Shown: piece after piece, positions 1 through 12,500 of the stretch
Position numbering within the stretch: position 1 is the stretch's first letter
Layout: each line of letters begins with the position of its first letter
Assembly (NCBI GenBank): GCA_029204225.1
Contig: CM055095.1
Location: 35,055,078 to 35,119,077, forward strand
Length of the DNA: 64,000 nucleotides
From: Diphasiastrum complanatum
Taxonomy: Eukaryota; Streptophyta; Lycopodiopsida; Lycopodiales; Lycopodiaceae
Direction of reading: 5' to 3'
Program-made: the position numbers and the translations under genes
The notes under the pieces: model-generated
Databases searched by the model: none
The model's input: only the letters and a program-made list of their open reading frames with translations
Told to the model about the DNA's origin: nothing

Positions 1-1235
1 ACTGTTTCTCCAGTTGCACTATACTCAGCAGAGACATGGTGTCTAGGCTTATCTAGAGACACTTGGTGTGACATCTCTCGGTTGCAGATTCACATGCTTA
101 GTCGGATGATTCGGGCCAAGCAGTCAGTTCCTCATGAGCTTATGTTAGCTGAGTTTGCGTCTCCTCCCCTGATTGTAGAGGCTATTTTTAGGATCATCAC
201 TTTCATTCACAAAATCTCAGAGCTTGATTCTTCTAGATACGTGGTAGCGGCTTATACATCTTCTCGGCCAGGCAGAGGGCTAAGTCCTCATGGTTTCAGT
301 ATGCTTCGGACTGTCTACATAGATGGGGATTATCTATGTCTGACCTCCCAAATGGGACTCATGCTTTCATTCACCGACAGATCTACAGAGCATACATACA
401 CACTGTTTGGTCTCACCTGGATCCATCACGGGTTAAGCTTCAGTTCTACCACACTCATTTTCTTCACCTTGATGCTTCAGGACTTCCAGTCAGACAGAGT
501 TATCTCTCTCATGCGCTGTCTTTTGGCCTACGCTACCGTATTGGTCAGATACGGGTCTCTTCTCATCAGCTCGCTATTCAGACAGGCAGATACACAGACA
601 AACCACGACCATTACGGATCTGTCAGTGTTGTACACTACAAGAGGTTGAGGATGAGTTTCACTTTATTTTCATCTGTCCAGCTTAGTATGAGATCAGAGG
701 CAGATACCATTGTCTCTATCGGGACACTCTGCTCACGCTTGGTTCCTTCTTTACTTATCCAGATGCGAGATGTGTTGGTTTGCTATTGCGAGAGATGTTC
801 TCGTTGAGATCCTCTTTTCTGTCGGTTGATCAGGATGTGGACCACAGCCAACCACATATTACACTTTTCTTTCAGAAAAGAGGTAGGGAGGATACTTCTA
901 ATAGTGAGATTGACATTCCAGCTCGTCGACAGAAGCTCCAGCGTCTTCCTCGTCCATTCAGAGTTCGTCATCAGACGCCACCATGTGCCTCACACCAGAT
1001 CACACAGTTTTTCTCTTTCAGTTAGTGAGTTTTATTCCTCCGCGTAGCTGGTGGTTAAGCTACTACTTTTGTACCCTCACCATAGCTGGAGGTTAAGCTT
1101 TGGTTTTATTTTCAGTTTATTTCTGTTTTTAGCTTTAGCTGATAGAAATAAGTCCGACATGGACAATGCTCCTTTCTGATGTACTTTTTGTCTTATGTGC
1201 CCAAGGGCACCCGATAGACATTAATATATTCTATT
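1..1235 (+). mobile_element. LINE copy A, 3' part (end of ORF2 and 3' UTR)
   Basis: This is the 3' end of a non-LTR retrotransposon; its 5' part lies left of the window. Translation from base 1 gives the region after the reverse transcriptase (SRLQ..MLSRMIRAK..VPHELMLAEFA), also found in copies B (near 3260) and C (near 60160). After frameshifts it reads CQCCTLQEVEDEFHFIF.CP, a C-x2-C...H...C zinc-finger-like motif typical of LINE ORF2 C-termini, and then the tail ending at 1025. The 3' UTR has two copies of GCTGG-x-GGTTAAGCT at 1047 and 1085, shared with copy C. An ATTCT repeat and a (CT)n tract follow. The reading frame is broken at least twice, so this copy is dead. Confidence 0.8.
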
Positions 1236-1241
1236 CTATTC

Positions 1242-1244
<3 letters not shown>

Positions 1245-1303
<59 letters not shown>
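1245..1303. repeat. (CT)n microsatellite between LINE copies A and B
   Basis: Pure TC dinucleotide repeat of about 59 bp, preceded by a short CTATT pentamer run. It separates the tail of LINE A from the ORF1 C-terminal piece of LINE B. Confidence 0.97.
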
Positions 1304-1304
<1 letters not shown>

Positions 1305-1308
1305 GGTG

Positions 1309-1559
1309 GGCTAGATACAGCTTGGAGAACCACCAGAGATCCGGCTACACTCATTATCTGTTTCACTTCCCTAGAGAGTCGCCGAGATGCTTTGCGGTGC
1401 AGAGCTAAGCTACGTGGCACCACTATCTATATGGATGACGACCTCACATATATCCAGGTAGAGGAGAGGCGTAAGGCCTTTCAGGCAGACGAGTCATTTA
1501 TCGAGATGGACGAACGAGTGCACTTTCTTGATAGCGCTCCTAGCAGACCCCAGTACTAG
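1309..1559 (+). pseudogene. LINE B ORF1, C-terminal fragment
   Basis: About 83 codons without a stop, ending in TAG. The peptide contains a block (LRGTTIYMDDDLTYIQ, then FLDSAP) that matches the end of copy C ORF1 (LKGTFIFMDDDLTHTQ, then FIDGKP). By its position before the endonuclease and this pattern it corresponds to the C-terminal RNA-binding domain of an L1-type ORF1 protein. The N-terminal coiled coil and RRM are missing because the copy begins at the (CT)n tract. Confidence 0.7.
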
Positions 1560-1611
1560 GGATTTGGGGTGCCCGGGGTTGAGAGCACCCCGGGGCCCCA
1601 TCCACACCACC

Positions 1612-2147
1612 TTCGGATTGGAGTGTGGAACTGTGCTGGCATACACTCTCTTCTACGGCAGGGGACCTTGTTGATTTTATTACAGACAGAGATGTATTAT
1701 TCTTCATGGAGACACACGAGAGCCCGGAGCGAGGACTTCCCTCCTTTCTTGGATATAGATGGGACTCGGTATTTCGGTGAGACACTAGATCTGCCAGCGG
1801 GTCGAGGTTCAAGTGGGGTCGCCTGCCTATACAAAGAGACTCTCCATTCGAGTATCGACGTCATCCGACATGACGAGCAGGCCCGCTACTTATGGACTCG
1901 CATCGTGGGTCGGGATATCGGTTTGGATAGAGATCTTTATATTGCATCATGTTATTTTCCACCAGAGTCCTCGTCTTTTGCTGAGGGTATTGGATCTCCA
2001 TATCAGGACCTCTCACCAGATATTATCAGATTCTCAGAGCGGGGGCCCGGACATCTTCGAGACAGACAGAGTTCTTTGACACCACTAATCAGCTGCGTGT
2101 TGGTGCCCTCGATAGTGATATGGGGTTACCAGGACCTCCGCGGATAG
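1612..2147 (+). pseudogene. LINE B ORF2, apurinic-type endonuclease portion
   Basis: The frame opens upstream without an ATG and shows endonuclease motifs: WNCAG near the start, a Gly-rich GSSGVACLY block, and YIASCYFPPESS, equivalent to YxAVCYIAPQTS in copy C. The aspartate motif GDFNAR found in copy C is lost by a frameshift near 2040. The domain would nick target DNA during target-primed reverse transcription. This copy is inactive. Confidence 0.7.
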
Positions 2148-4345
2148 TTTGGGATCTACTACTTCATATGGTGAGCACTTACTGCAGTTTGGAGAGGCAC
2201 ATGAGCTAGCATTTATAATGGCTTACCCTGCTGGCCACATTCAGACAGTTACAAATGCCACTATGTCATGGGGTCACCATCCTTTATACCCATAGTCTCT
2301 GACTTCCACGTTTCCCCCACCACCCTTTCTGATCACTCATTTCTCTCCTTCAATATCGGCCACCTTACACCCACTCATCTACACTACCCAGGCTTACCCG
2401 AGCACCCACGTACACATTTGATCCCACTTACATGCCATTGTACAGGAAGTCCTTGGCTTCACTTTTACATTCCTTTCCTCATGAAAGCCCAGTCGACACC
2501 CAGGCTGCTTTTCTTACCACCTTTCTTCACACGGCTGCATCACTAACCCTCCCTATAAAACCACATCCCAAAAAGACTCGACGCACACCTCGACCACTAC
2601 ACCCTCCCTGGAACGATACCTAGTGTCGTTCTCTTCATCAGTCAGTAACCTACTCACGTATGCCCCACATCTACTTCGATCCTCCCGATGCTCCTACCGC
2701 CGTGTTCTCCGCTGTAAGAAGCGTTCCTATGATGATTCTGAAGGGCAACGTCTTATTGACCTTCTTTTCAGTTCTTCCTCGAGATCTTTTTGGCGTGAGT
2801 TCATCCCTCGCTCTCCACCACCTCTTCTAGAGGACCTCCGCATTTGGACTGATTATGCTACCAGCCTGTATACCGTCCCTATTGACTCACCTATCTCTAT
2901 ATCACCACGACCATCTGAGTTCTCCTTTGAAGACCAAGGTTATGGTCTTCAACACTTCACGAGCATTCATGCAGCGACATGAGCTTACTTTGGGTGGACA
3001 GGTTCTAGAGGTGGTCCCTTCCTACACATACCTGGGGGTCCTTTTCTCAGGTCCTACTTTTAGCATGAGACAAGCCGCCACCACCCGACTAGGGAAGGGA
3101 CATGCCTCCCTTGTTCAGCTAGAGCGATTTTGTTTCCGGAAGTCCATCTAGGATGCTCGCAATAAGTGTCGCCTCTTTGATAGCATTGTCAGCCCCACAG
3201 CTTTATATGCAGCAGAGGCATCATGGTGTACAGGTCTCCCCTCTTCACACTGGGCCAGTCTTTCACGGCTACAGACCACTATGCTAGCTCGGTTGATTCG
3301 AGCGAAGCCTTCTGTTCCACATGAGATTCTCCTGGCCGAGTTTGCAGTTCCACCTATACAGATCGAGGCAGCTCTTCAGCTCATTACCTATATCCAGAGG
3401 ATACAGGCGCTACCAGAGATCGACGGACGGTACATACAGGTTGCACTATCTTCCTCACAGCATCTTCATGATTAGGTCTACAGGTTATCATGGTTCTCTC
3501 AGGCATCTCACCTCCTCCTTGAGTCATATGGTATCTCCATCACAGAGCTTCCCTCAGGCACCCATCAATATATCAGACGATTCCTCTATCGCGCATATCT
3601 AGAGTGGACTTGGCGTAACCAGTTAGGGGTTAAGCTAGCTTTCTACCAGACCCATTTCCTGGAGCGGGATGCATCAGGGACCCCGGTCATGCCACGCTAC
3701 CTATATTCGGGACTATCACATTGCCTCAGATTCACACTGGGACAGCTTAGGGTGTCTTCTCATCAGCTAGCCATTGAGACTGGGAGGTTCCATGGCATTC
3801 CTAGAGGAGCAAATTTGCCAATTATGCTCTCTAGGTGAGGTGGAGTCTGAGGAGCACTTTATCTTTCGGTGCCCTGTATACTATGAGATCAGAGGACGAT
3901 ATCATTGCTTGTTTCGAGACATGCCTACCACTCTACGCTCTCTCGTAGCCTATGAGGACCCACGATGTGTTGCTCTGATGGTACATGAGATGTTCATATT
4001 ACGGAGAGATTTACACGAGACACCCCAGCCTTTTACCTCACAGCCATTGATTACTTTATTCTTTACTAGACGGAGATTGCGTGCTTTAGATCCTGAGGAT
4101 GAGGAATATGACGACGACAAGGATGATAGCCGCTCACATGCTCATAGAGATCAGAGACAGTGTACTTCTCACCATCATGTTACTACCAGGATCACCAGAC
4201 ATCCTATGCAGAGGCGTACTACTACTAGGCATGCTCATGCTCACAGACGACGGCGGCAGGCTCTAGTGCTTTCTCATGTTGTGGCTCGCATTACATCTTT
4301 CTACAGCAGCAGCAGCGGTAGCAACATAGTCTTGACATCTTGACA

Positions 4346-4479
4346 CAGCTACATATGATTATTATGCACACACGTCTATTTTAGTTTTTAGTTTGTATTA
4401 GGGGTTTTCTTTATTATGGTTTGGAGACGTTTTATACGCTCCCATGGTTACCACACACTTGACATGTACTTCTTTAGTC
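4346..4479. other. junction between LINE B and hAT remnant
   Basis: AT-rich spacer between the LINE tail and the end of the hAT frame. No poly(A) tail or target-site duplication could be fixed, so the exact element ends are unknown. Confidence 0.4.
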
Positions 4480-6290
4480 TTATATATCCAGCTCGTCCTG
4501 CGCGGGTGGTGGCGAAGGAGCAGCAGCTGCAGAGTCCACCAAGCAAGAGTCTGGGGGTTCACCTGCAACCACAAACAAACATTGTTGTCAAGCAGTATTT
4601 TGCAATTCATTGCATATTTCGAAAGCAATTCAATTCGTCAAAGCAAAGCTGGAGCATGGGGTAATAATGTACTCACCTCGATCATCTGGCCCTCTCCATG
4701 TGTGTGCCTCAGCATACGGCCGTTGGTGTTCACAAACACCAACCGCCTGCACTACTCGATGGATGTCTTGTTCCTCTTATGTGTGTGATAAAAGGCCTAG
4801 GTGCTCCAATTCTGCTCACAGGCGGATGCTGAACAGTCCTGTGCAAGGACTCTCTTGTCTAGTCGCGCTGCACGCAAGTCACCTGTGATGCGCCCGTGGA
4901 TGCTCCACCACGTCACAAGCCTCAGCATATCCTCCCTCATTTGACATTGCTCTCCATCGAATGGAATGGGAGCACTCAAAGGTGATCAGCTCACATGCTA
5001 TGTTCCTGAGCATCGGACCTGTTGGCAAAAGAACCGTGGCACGTGTAAGTCCACTGAATTCACACACTAGCAATGAGTACACTACTGCAGTACTAAGACT
5101 ACCAAGCGATTTCTCACATATACCTGGTCCGAGCCATACGCGTTTAGTGTACTCCACCCATCCCATGTAGCTCCCGATCGTTCAAGTCCCGGGTGAACGC
5201 CACCACAAGGGGTGCAACATGTGGGCTACGGCATGGATGGGTCGGTGGAAGTAGTCCCATCTGGCCTCCCAGATCTGCAAGATCTCGTCCCTCCTGCAAC
5301 GGACAAATTACAATCATCAGTGCACCGTAGCATAAGAGAAACGCAACAAACTTGAATGAGAAATAACAAACTAGACACTGAAGAGTCATACATGTCCTCG
5401 TCCAAGGCCAACGTCTGAATCGCCTCGTCGATGCGGTCCATGAACAATAGAAAGTTTAGACAACCGTTGAGATGGGTTTAGCAGCATGGAGAAAGCGTCA
5501 AGGTAAGCATAGCAAATAGAAAAAATTATACGTCTCTGATCCATGGAAGTGCACACAGGTCATGAATGTGGAGGTCTATGCAATGTGCAGCACATGGTGT
5601 CCACACAATGGTGGGGTGCTCCCTCATTAGAATCTCTCCCATCTGCTTACAGTTGTCTGTGACAACCTGAACCACATGCTCCACCTCGATGTCAGCAATC
5701 ACATCTCTCACAGCCTCCCATATGAAGTCGGTTGTGATCTACAGCACCTTGCGTGGCATCCACGCCACGCAGGAAGACCCTGCCAAGCAGGCAAGAAACC
5801 AAGATATTGATGACGGATCGCTAACGAATGTCAGTCCATCCATCACTGAATATCATGCATCCATACCTGCCACAAAACACCCATTAAAACATGCAAAAAG
5901 TGCGCTACTGGGAAAATGGAACCAAAGCAAAGAGTTTCAAGAGACAAAGTACTTACGACTGCCACGCTGATGAGCGAATGGAACTCAGCTCCCGCGTGAT
6001 GGTCTCCTCCTCCTGACGAAGCATCCTGCCTCGCAATGCTCGCCTAGGAGGCCTCTATGTAGCATCCACTGCTGCAATCTGCGCACAAAGCTCCCTGAAT
6101 ACCCAAGTGTCAACAACAACAAATGGATTGCCGCACTCGTAAAAGAACAGACCAACCAGTCGAGTGCATTGGGCATGCTGCTCTCTCCGCCAGCCGCATC
6201 GATCAAGAGTCTGCTATCTAGGCCTAACCCCTCTCTTCTGTACACAGGGCGCCCGTGGTCTAGCACGCCCAGTGGATGGGTGATCTGGGA
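4480..6290 (-). pseudogene. hAT-family transposase, degenerate
   Basis: On the minus strand, read from right to left, the pieces follow the order of plant hAT transposases. They are LFFYECGNPFVVVDT..FRELCAQIAAVDA (near 6150), the DUF659-type block VVQVVTDNCKQMGEILM and IVWTPCAAHCIDLHI (5540-5700), RWDYFHRPIHAVAHMLHP (near 5240), and the C-terminal dimerisation domain LRLVTWWSIHG, LAQDCSASACEQNWST (4800-4940), then VFVNTNGRMLRH (near 4730). There are premature stops, for example TAG codons just after NWST and a little further on, and intron-like gaps with GTGAGT donors (4676). It would have cut and pasted its element by DDE/RNase H-like chemistry. Terminal inverted repeats were not found. Confidence 0.85.
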
Positions 6291-6541
6291 GGGCCCTAAG
6301 TACAATCTAATTGATTGAATCTTTTTATGCTCCATACTTACGAAACGGAACACTCTGTACCAAAAAGGATTCTTTGTAAAAGCAATCTATATGGAGTCAG
6401 TTCAAGAGTTCATATGTTTATTTAACACAATCTTCTTCTGTCAGTTTGAAGTTTATTAAGTTATTGCAACGTTATTGCTACAGGACATTGCTCAGTGAGA
6501 AACAAAAACTTCGCTATAATTGAAAGAACAAAACGCCTCAC

Positions 6542-9500
6542 CTTAAACATAATGATGCTTGCAAGAATGGTGAGTGATGTAAACATCACATAGTAGATTG
6601 GAGAAACAACTGCTGTGTTGAAGGTATCAAGAGCCTGCAAATCAACTCAAACAATTATAAACCCATGGCTTTTCAAATAAACTACATAAGTAGATAATCC
6701 ATCACCCAACATTAACCTTAAAATTTTCAAGAGTTAAATCTGGTTTCTATAACACAGCATTCAAGAGGGCTTGGAGGCCACCTCTGCCATGTCAGGAAGA
6801 GTAACGACAGCAGTAGAGCTAATAGAAAAAGTGTTCATAAGCAACTACGTTATCATTCAAAAGTAGATGACACTTGAACCAAGTTATTGAAGGTGGCCTC
6901 CTAATACAGTAAGTCAGCCAAAATCAACCATTAGATAACTAGTCGGACTACTTCAAATGTCTTCCCATGAAAACAAATAGATTCAGTATTCAAGCCTACA
7001 GGTCCCTTGATAAGAACGGAGTCCATAGCTTGTGAAAAGGCTATTTAATCAAACATGATGGACTTCCTTGACTGAAATTTATACCTAAATAGATAGACTT
7101 GAAGCTTTTGGCTGTATTTTTTAGATTGACCCGCATCTGGCTGGACAATTTTCACAAAGATTGTCATGCAGCTTACTGAGGAGACATTAACTTATGTTAA
7201 GAATCCTAGGTGAAAGATGATGAAAATTTATAGGTTTAAGCACAAAACTTGAACCCAAATGCTTGACATCAGATATCAATGATCAGGTAGGTTTCTTTTC
7301 AAACAGAATCGGCTTAGGCTTCATCCAGAATCTGGTTAATCAAGTTACACAAAGAACTGAAAAGGAGCACAAAGCTATCAGGATTTGATATCTAAAGGGG
7401 AATACATATTTCAGATTTTTCACAGAATTCAATCACTGAGGTATTTGAAACCCCCTTTTCGAAACTTTTCAGGAGGTTAAACAAAACATCCTAAAAGAAA
7501 TAAATGTAAGCAGGGATTATGTTCGTGACTACGAAATGCAGTGCAAACAAGAATGTCTCAAAATCACATCTAATCCACCCTCACGGAGGCATATAGTTAA
7601 ACATAAGCACAAAGTAACATGAATTGTATGTTGATTGTTCAATCAATTATCTGTGATAATCAAATGCTAAAAATTTCTGCAAGGGTGTAAAAACTTGCCT
7701 TGTTTAAGTAATTCATTTGTGTAATGACACACGTCGCCAGCACCATAGCAAACACCCAAGTTTGGGGATAAAGCAGCTGATTGACACCCTCAATAGTGAG
7801 CTTCAAGGCAATGCCTAACGCCTTAGCACTCATCACCTGGGAAGCATAAAGTAGGAAGAGGAGAATAATCAAACATCATACTTAATAAGCCTATGACAGT
7901 TTAGCACTCTGGTATCCAATAAAGAGCTGAGAACACAATCTTTGAGCCTTGCCCAGTAACATGGCAAGGCACAAGCATACAAGAGACTAGACTCTGCACA
8001 AAGCTAACAATGTCGCTCTATAAAGATCTCAAGATACTATACTTAGTTAATTGGGCAAGGCCAAAAAGAATATAACATACCGATAGAGAACCCATGAGGG
8101 AACATATACCAACATAGACCATAACCTGTGAGTGTCCATATTGAGGAACAAAATGAAAGACGAGTACCAGAACAATAGCTATCACCGCCATAAGGTACAA
8201 AAGAAAAGCTGAAACATAACAACACAAGTTCAACAAACTGTCAATAACCATACAAACAAAGTTTCTGCTCACTTTTTAGTGACAACAAAGACTGGTAGAA
8301 ATATTGACTCTTTTGAAGGTATGATGAGTCAAGTTCAGATTTTTCCCTTCTATGATGTGGAACTCCAATGCACTCCTCATTTTCAGCCTCATATTTTGAA
8401 TGAAACTAGAAATTATCCCTCTTATTGCCTCAAGTTGGTCACTATAACAACCTTTTCCAGCATAAAAATTCCAAAATTGCACTTCCATCTGACATGAATG
8501 CAGGCCAGAATTGTACAGAGCAACCTTATGGACATAAGAGAGAAAGGCTAAATGCAATATCAATACAACACATCCTAATTTTCTCGATTATCAAAAGAGA
8601 CTGAGGAAGGGTGAATCACACAGGAGAGCCTGGGCGTGAACCGGCCAGAAGAGAAAGCGAACGGTACGGAGCCATGGGAGAAGGAGAGCAGTATGCAGAA
8701 GAGAGAGAAAAAAAAGGGGCACTATCTAGCAGGGGGTAGCTAGTAGGACAGTCAAGCTATATATAATATTTTCTACATATAATGATAACTATAAGTTCAG
8801 AAGATACCTGGTTCTGTCGCAAGTTCCCATACATCCTTAACAGATAAAATTGCGCGCTCCTGTGGTGCATGCAGTACTATTGTTGTGGACCCCACAACAC
8901 ATAAGATACATCCTAATATTCCTAGAGTGTGTAATTTCTCTTTCAAAATAGCATGTGCCATAGCTGCACTGCATGCATCCAGACCCCAGTCCAGCCAATC
9001 CAAAAGATCAGCCCTGACAATCGAGACATATTGAAGTGACGAGGAATAGCCTTGACGAAAATGAAGCAAATTTTTTTGTACCTGACAATAATGCTCAGTG
9101 CTCCCAAGGGGGTAACAAGAATAGCTGGAGCAAAAGCATATGCCGCAAAATTCGCCACTTCTCCAACAATCACTGCCATCAAAATTTGCTCTTCTCATTT
9201 TAGTATACCAAGAAAAAGTTAAACAGGTTAACTGTTGTTTATCCTTCAGTTTAATGGCAAGGTAGTCAAACACATTGTAACCACCACTATATTCACTTCA
9301 TGTCGGGTGAATCCTTCACTTCAAGAAACAAAATTTCTGCTTAATATATCAATAAACAGGTCAAGTAACTTACTAGTGATCATCCCTACCCACCAAAGTG
9401 GCTCGTACAAATATGAGTACCCACCAACTCCTGCAATCATTCCAACATGTTTGTAAAACGAACTAGGCATAGTTCCAAAAGTTCATGACATGACTCAGAA

Positions 9501-12500
9501 CAGTAACAGCTTTCTGCTCATAAAAGTTATTCACGCATAGCATTCACAAAATCTAAGACCATCGACTTCAGCATGCATACCATAGACTAAATGCTATGAA
9601 ATGCCTATTTGCATCACGTGTCTAGACCACTAAAAGCTAGGCAATAAAATGGCATCCCCACATCATCACTGGTTGCAAGTAGTACATATCCTCACTTCAA
9701 CTGGCTCAAAATCAAAATAGACCTTCAGACAAGTAGTTGGTGGGCCATGGCACCATGAAAAACAGAAGGAATTCACAAACCCAGCTGACCAAAACTTAAT
9801 TGAATATCCACTTTAATAACTCAAGGTTAGTAGATTGTTAGTCCAGTCAATTTTAGTGGCACAGTTATCTACATTATTAAGTGATGAATAAGTAAATCAG
9901 CTCTGTGATGAATGTGTAAATCAAGCCAATGTTAGTGTGGAATCTCAATGAGATCATTGATAATTGACTAAATTTGATGAAAACTTTGATGTGACTTTGG
10001 CCATTGACCATCGTAACAGTTGGCTTATTGATAGGAGCACAATGGAATGCGGCATATGTATGCTGCTGCTCTGTTTGGTGTTAGTTATTAACTGCTGGCT
10101 GAGTATCAAGCACGATGCAAATCCAGCATGTGCATGCTGGTGCGATGTTTGGTGCTACTTTGGGGCAGCAATAATCATTTTGACTTGATGCTCAAACCTT
10201 TTTGAAGGAAAGTGCTGTGCTGTAGCCAACATAGGCATCGGTGTCCACAATCGTGCAAGTCCACATCTCTTTTTAAGGAGAATTAGGCCTTAATTTTTTA
10301 GTTGGAAGGAAGAAGCAGAAGCAACAGCAGGATGAATTTACACGTTTGTGTATTTCTATTACAAAAGTAATAAACAAGAGGAGGACAAGTGTAATTTGTT
10401 TGATTTGTTATCAAAGTTGAATTCTGATATGTAGCAGTCTAAATCGAGACCAAGGAACTCTTCTTAATTTCATATTCCTAGAAAACTCAGCTAGTCTTCT
10501 CAAGTCAGAGTCAGTCAGATCTTAGAAGCTCAATTCTCCAACTTGAAACTATTGTGAGAGAGCCATATCATAAGAGTTACAGGTGTAAGGTGAAGCTTGT
10601 TAAGACGTACCTTCAAATGTCAGAAGTTGTCCATATATGAAATGGATGATTGAAACTCTCTTTAGTGAGTCTCATGTTTGCGCCATATACAATTATCTAT
10701 TTATGAAGTTCCTCATTGTTTGTAGGTTGTCAATAGATAATAGCAAATAGCAAGGAGATGGGAAAAAACTTGGATGCATGGTTCTTAATATCATGTGCTT
10801 GAGTTCAACTATATATTTCCTTCGACAATACGGATCTCACCATTTTAGTTTGAAAGCATGACATGTTGCAGAATGATGATCATTGATGTCTGAGATTTAG
10901 GAGGCTAACCTCGAAGTTTTGTAATGTGTTCATAGTGACCGAAGTCCCAAAGTTACATTCTTGGGGAAGCTGTAGAGATATAACTGAGAATTATGGCATT
11001 CTGTTGCGACTAGGAATTATTTAAGTCCGACTTTCTCATGCTAACAAAATTAAGCACTGAGGTTGAATTTTGAATCCTTTTGACTTGTATATGGAGATCA
11101 TCTATATTCCTCTATTAGAAATACTAGCGAATATGAAGGAGTGAGATTGGTTTCGAGTACTTTCACAGCAGTGGAATCAAGGGTTTTTTCAATATTTTTG
11201 TTCAAAAGGGCTGGAAGCATGTGATGAGCTGAAATTTGGATTGTTAGTGCACAAGAACCAATTTAATTTCATAGAAAATGAGAATGTCAAAATCATTTAT
11301 CAAGTTAATCGGGATAAAGCACTTTGACGATGACCAGGGCGTATCATTTGCAGTATGCTCCTTTGTGATTAGTGTCTTAATAGAGCTCATTTTGTGTTTC
11401 TTTGATACTAGTAGACACCATCTTGACTTCACTTGGATCTTTGGTACGGCTAGGATGTTGATTTTTTGCACCAGTCAAGTATAGAGGGGTGGTGGGATTA
11501 TTTCAATAGCCTCTTCAATGCAAGTGTTCTTGGATATGTATAACCATGAACTGGAGATCTGCTTGAGCCGAATGCTTTGTGAATGATATTGCTGCTTTAT
11601 GCCATTGAGCAATTTTTGTGAATGTGTTCATAACTTGGTATCAGAGCAGTTTCTCGCTCACTTTGTTTTCACCATCTTCCTTGCTGTCCAATTTCTATCA
11701 TTCATATAGAGCATTAACATCAAAGATTCTCTACAGTAGTGAATGTGCCAAGTTTGTCTACAGTACATTTCTTATTTGTTAAGTAGTTTGGAAGATTCAG
11801 TAGAGATTTGCAATCATTTCCTTCTAGACCTCCTTGATTTTTGATTTGTGTCAAAAGTAATTTTTTAGTACACTTATAGAGTGCCTAACCAGCACAAGAG
11901 ATTGAAAAGTATGATAAGAGAGCTAGACTAGCTCTAAATATCATCAAGATGAGTGTGTCCAGTGACCTCCTCAAGGAGTTGAGGACATCAATAACAACAA
12001 AAGATGCATGGGATACTCTTCAAAGAACCTATGAATGCAACAATACGTCAAGGATGCTGAATTTGAGGAATCGAATCAATCAAAATTTTATATTTGATGA
12101 AGAATCTGCTCATGCATGATTTAAGGGTCAAATCTCTTATTGGTGTGCTAGATTAGTAGGTGATGTTGTCAAAGAGGGGGAAATCGTCCTTAATGGATTT
12201 GGACAAGGCTATGAGAACTTGGTCCAAAGCTATGCCATTCAAAAGGAGCTACCCTCAGAAGACTTGCAAAGTGTCTTGGTAGCCAAGGAGCATCAACTAG
12301 CCAACATGAAGACTTACACGAGGGAGTGCATCTCCCAAATCGATGGCAATGAAGAAGCTCTCTCTATCAAAGGCAAGTGGAGGGCAAAGCAAATGGTGGC
12401 AGCAAGATCAAAGTGCATACCAATGGCAGAAGGATCATCTTCTTCACATGGATTTAAAAAAAATATCATGTCAAATGCTTTTATTGTGGCAAGCTTGGCC

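Larger units (their letters stand above)
1304..4345 (+). mobile_element. LINE copy B, 5'-truncated, with internal RT deletion
   Basis: The copy starts inside ORF1 and is readable to the end of ORF2. From 1309 to 1559 an open frame gives the ORF1 C-terminal domain (RAKLRGTTIYMDDDLT...VHFLDSAP, stop TAG). ORF2 then starts with an APE-type endonuclease (RIGVWNCAG, RGSSGVACLY, later SDFHVSPTTLSDHSFLSF). Near 2930 the frame passes directly from the start of the RT region (FWREF...PRPSEFSFED) to sequence after the YADD motif (KTKVMVFN...SYTYLGVLF), so the RT core seen in copy C is absent. The end has the C-x2-C...H...C finger (QLCSLGEVESEEHFIFRCP, near 3820) and a charged tail to 4341. Several stops and frameshifts make it inactive. 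Confidence 0.85.
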
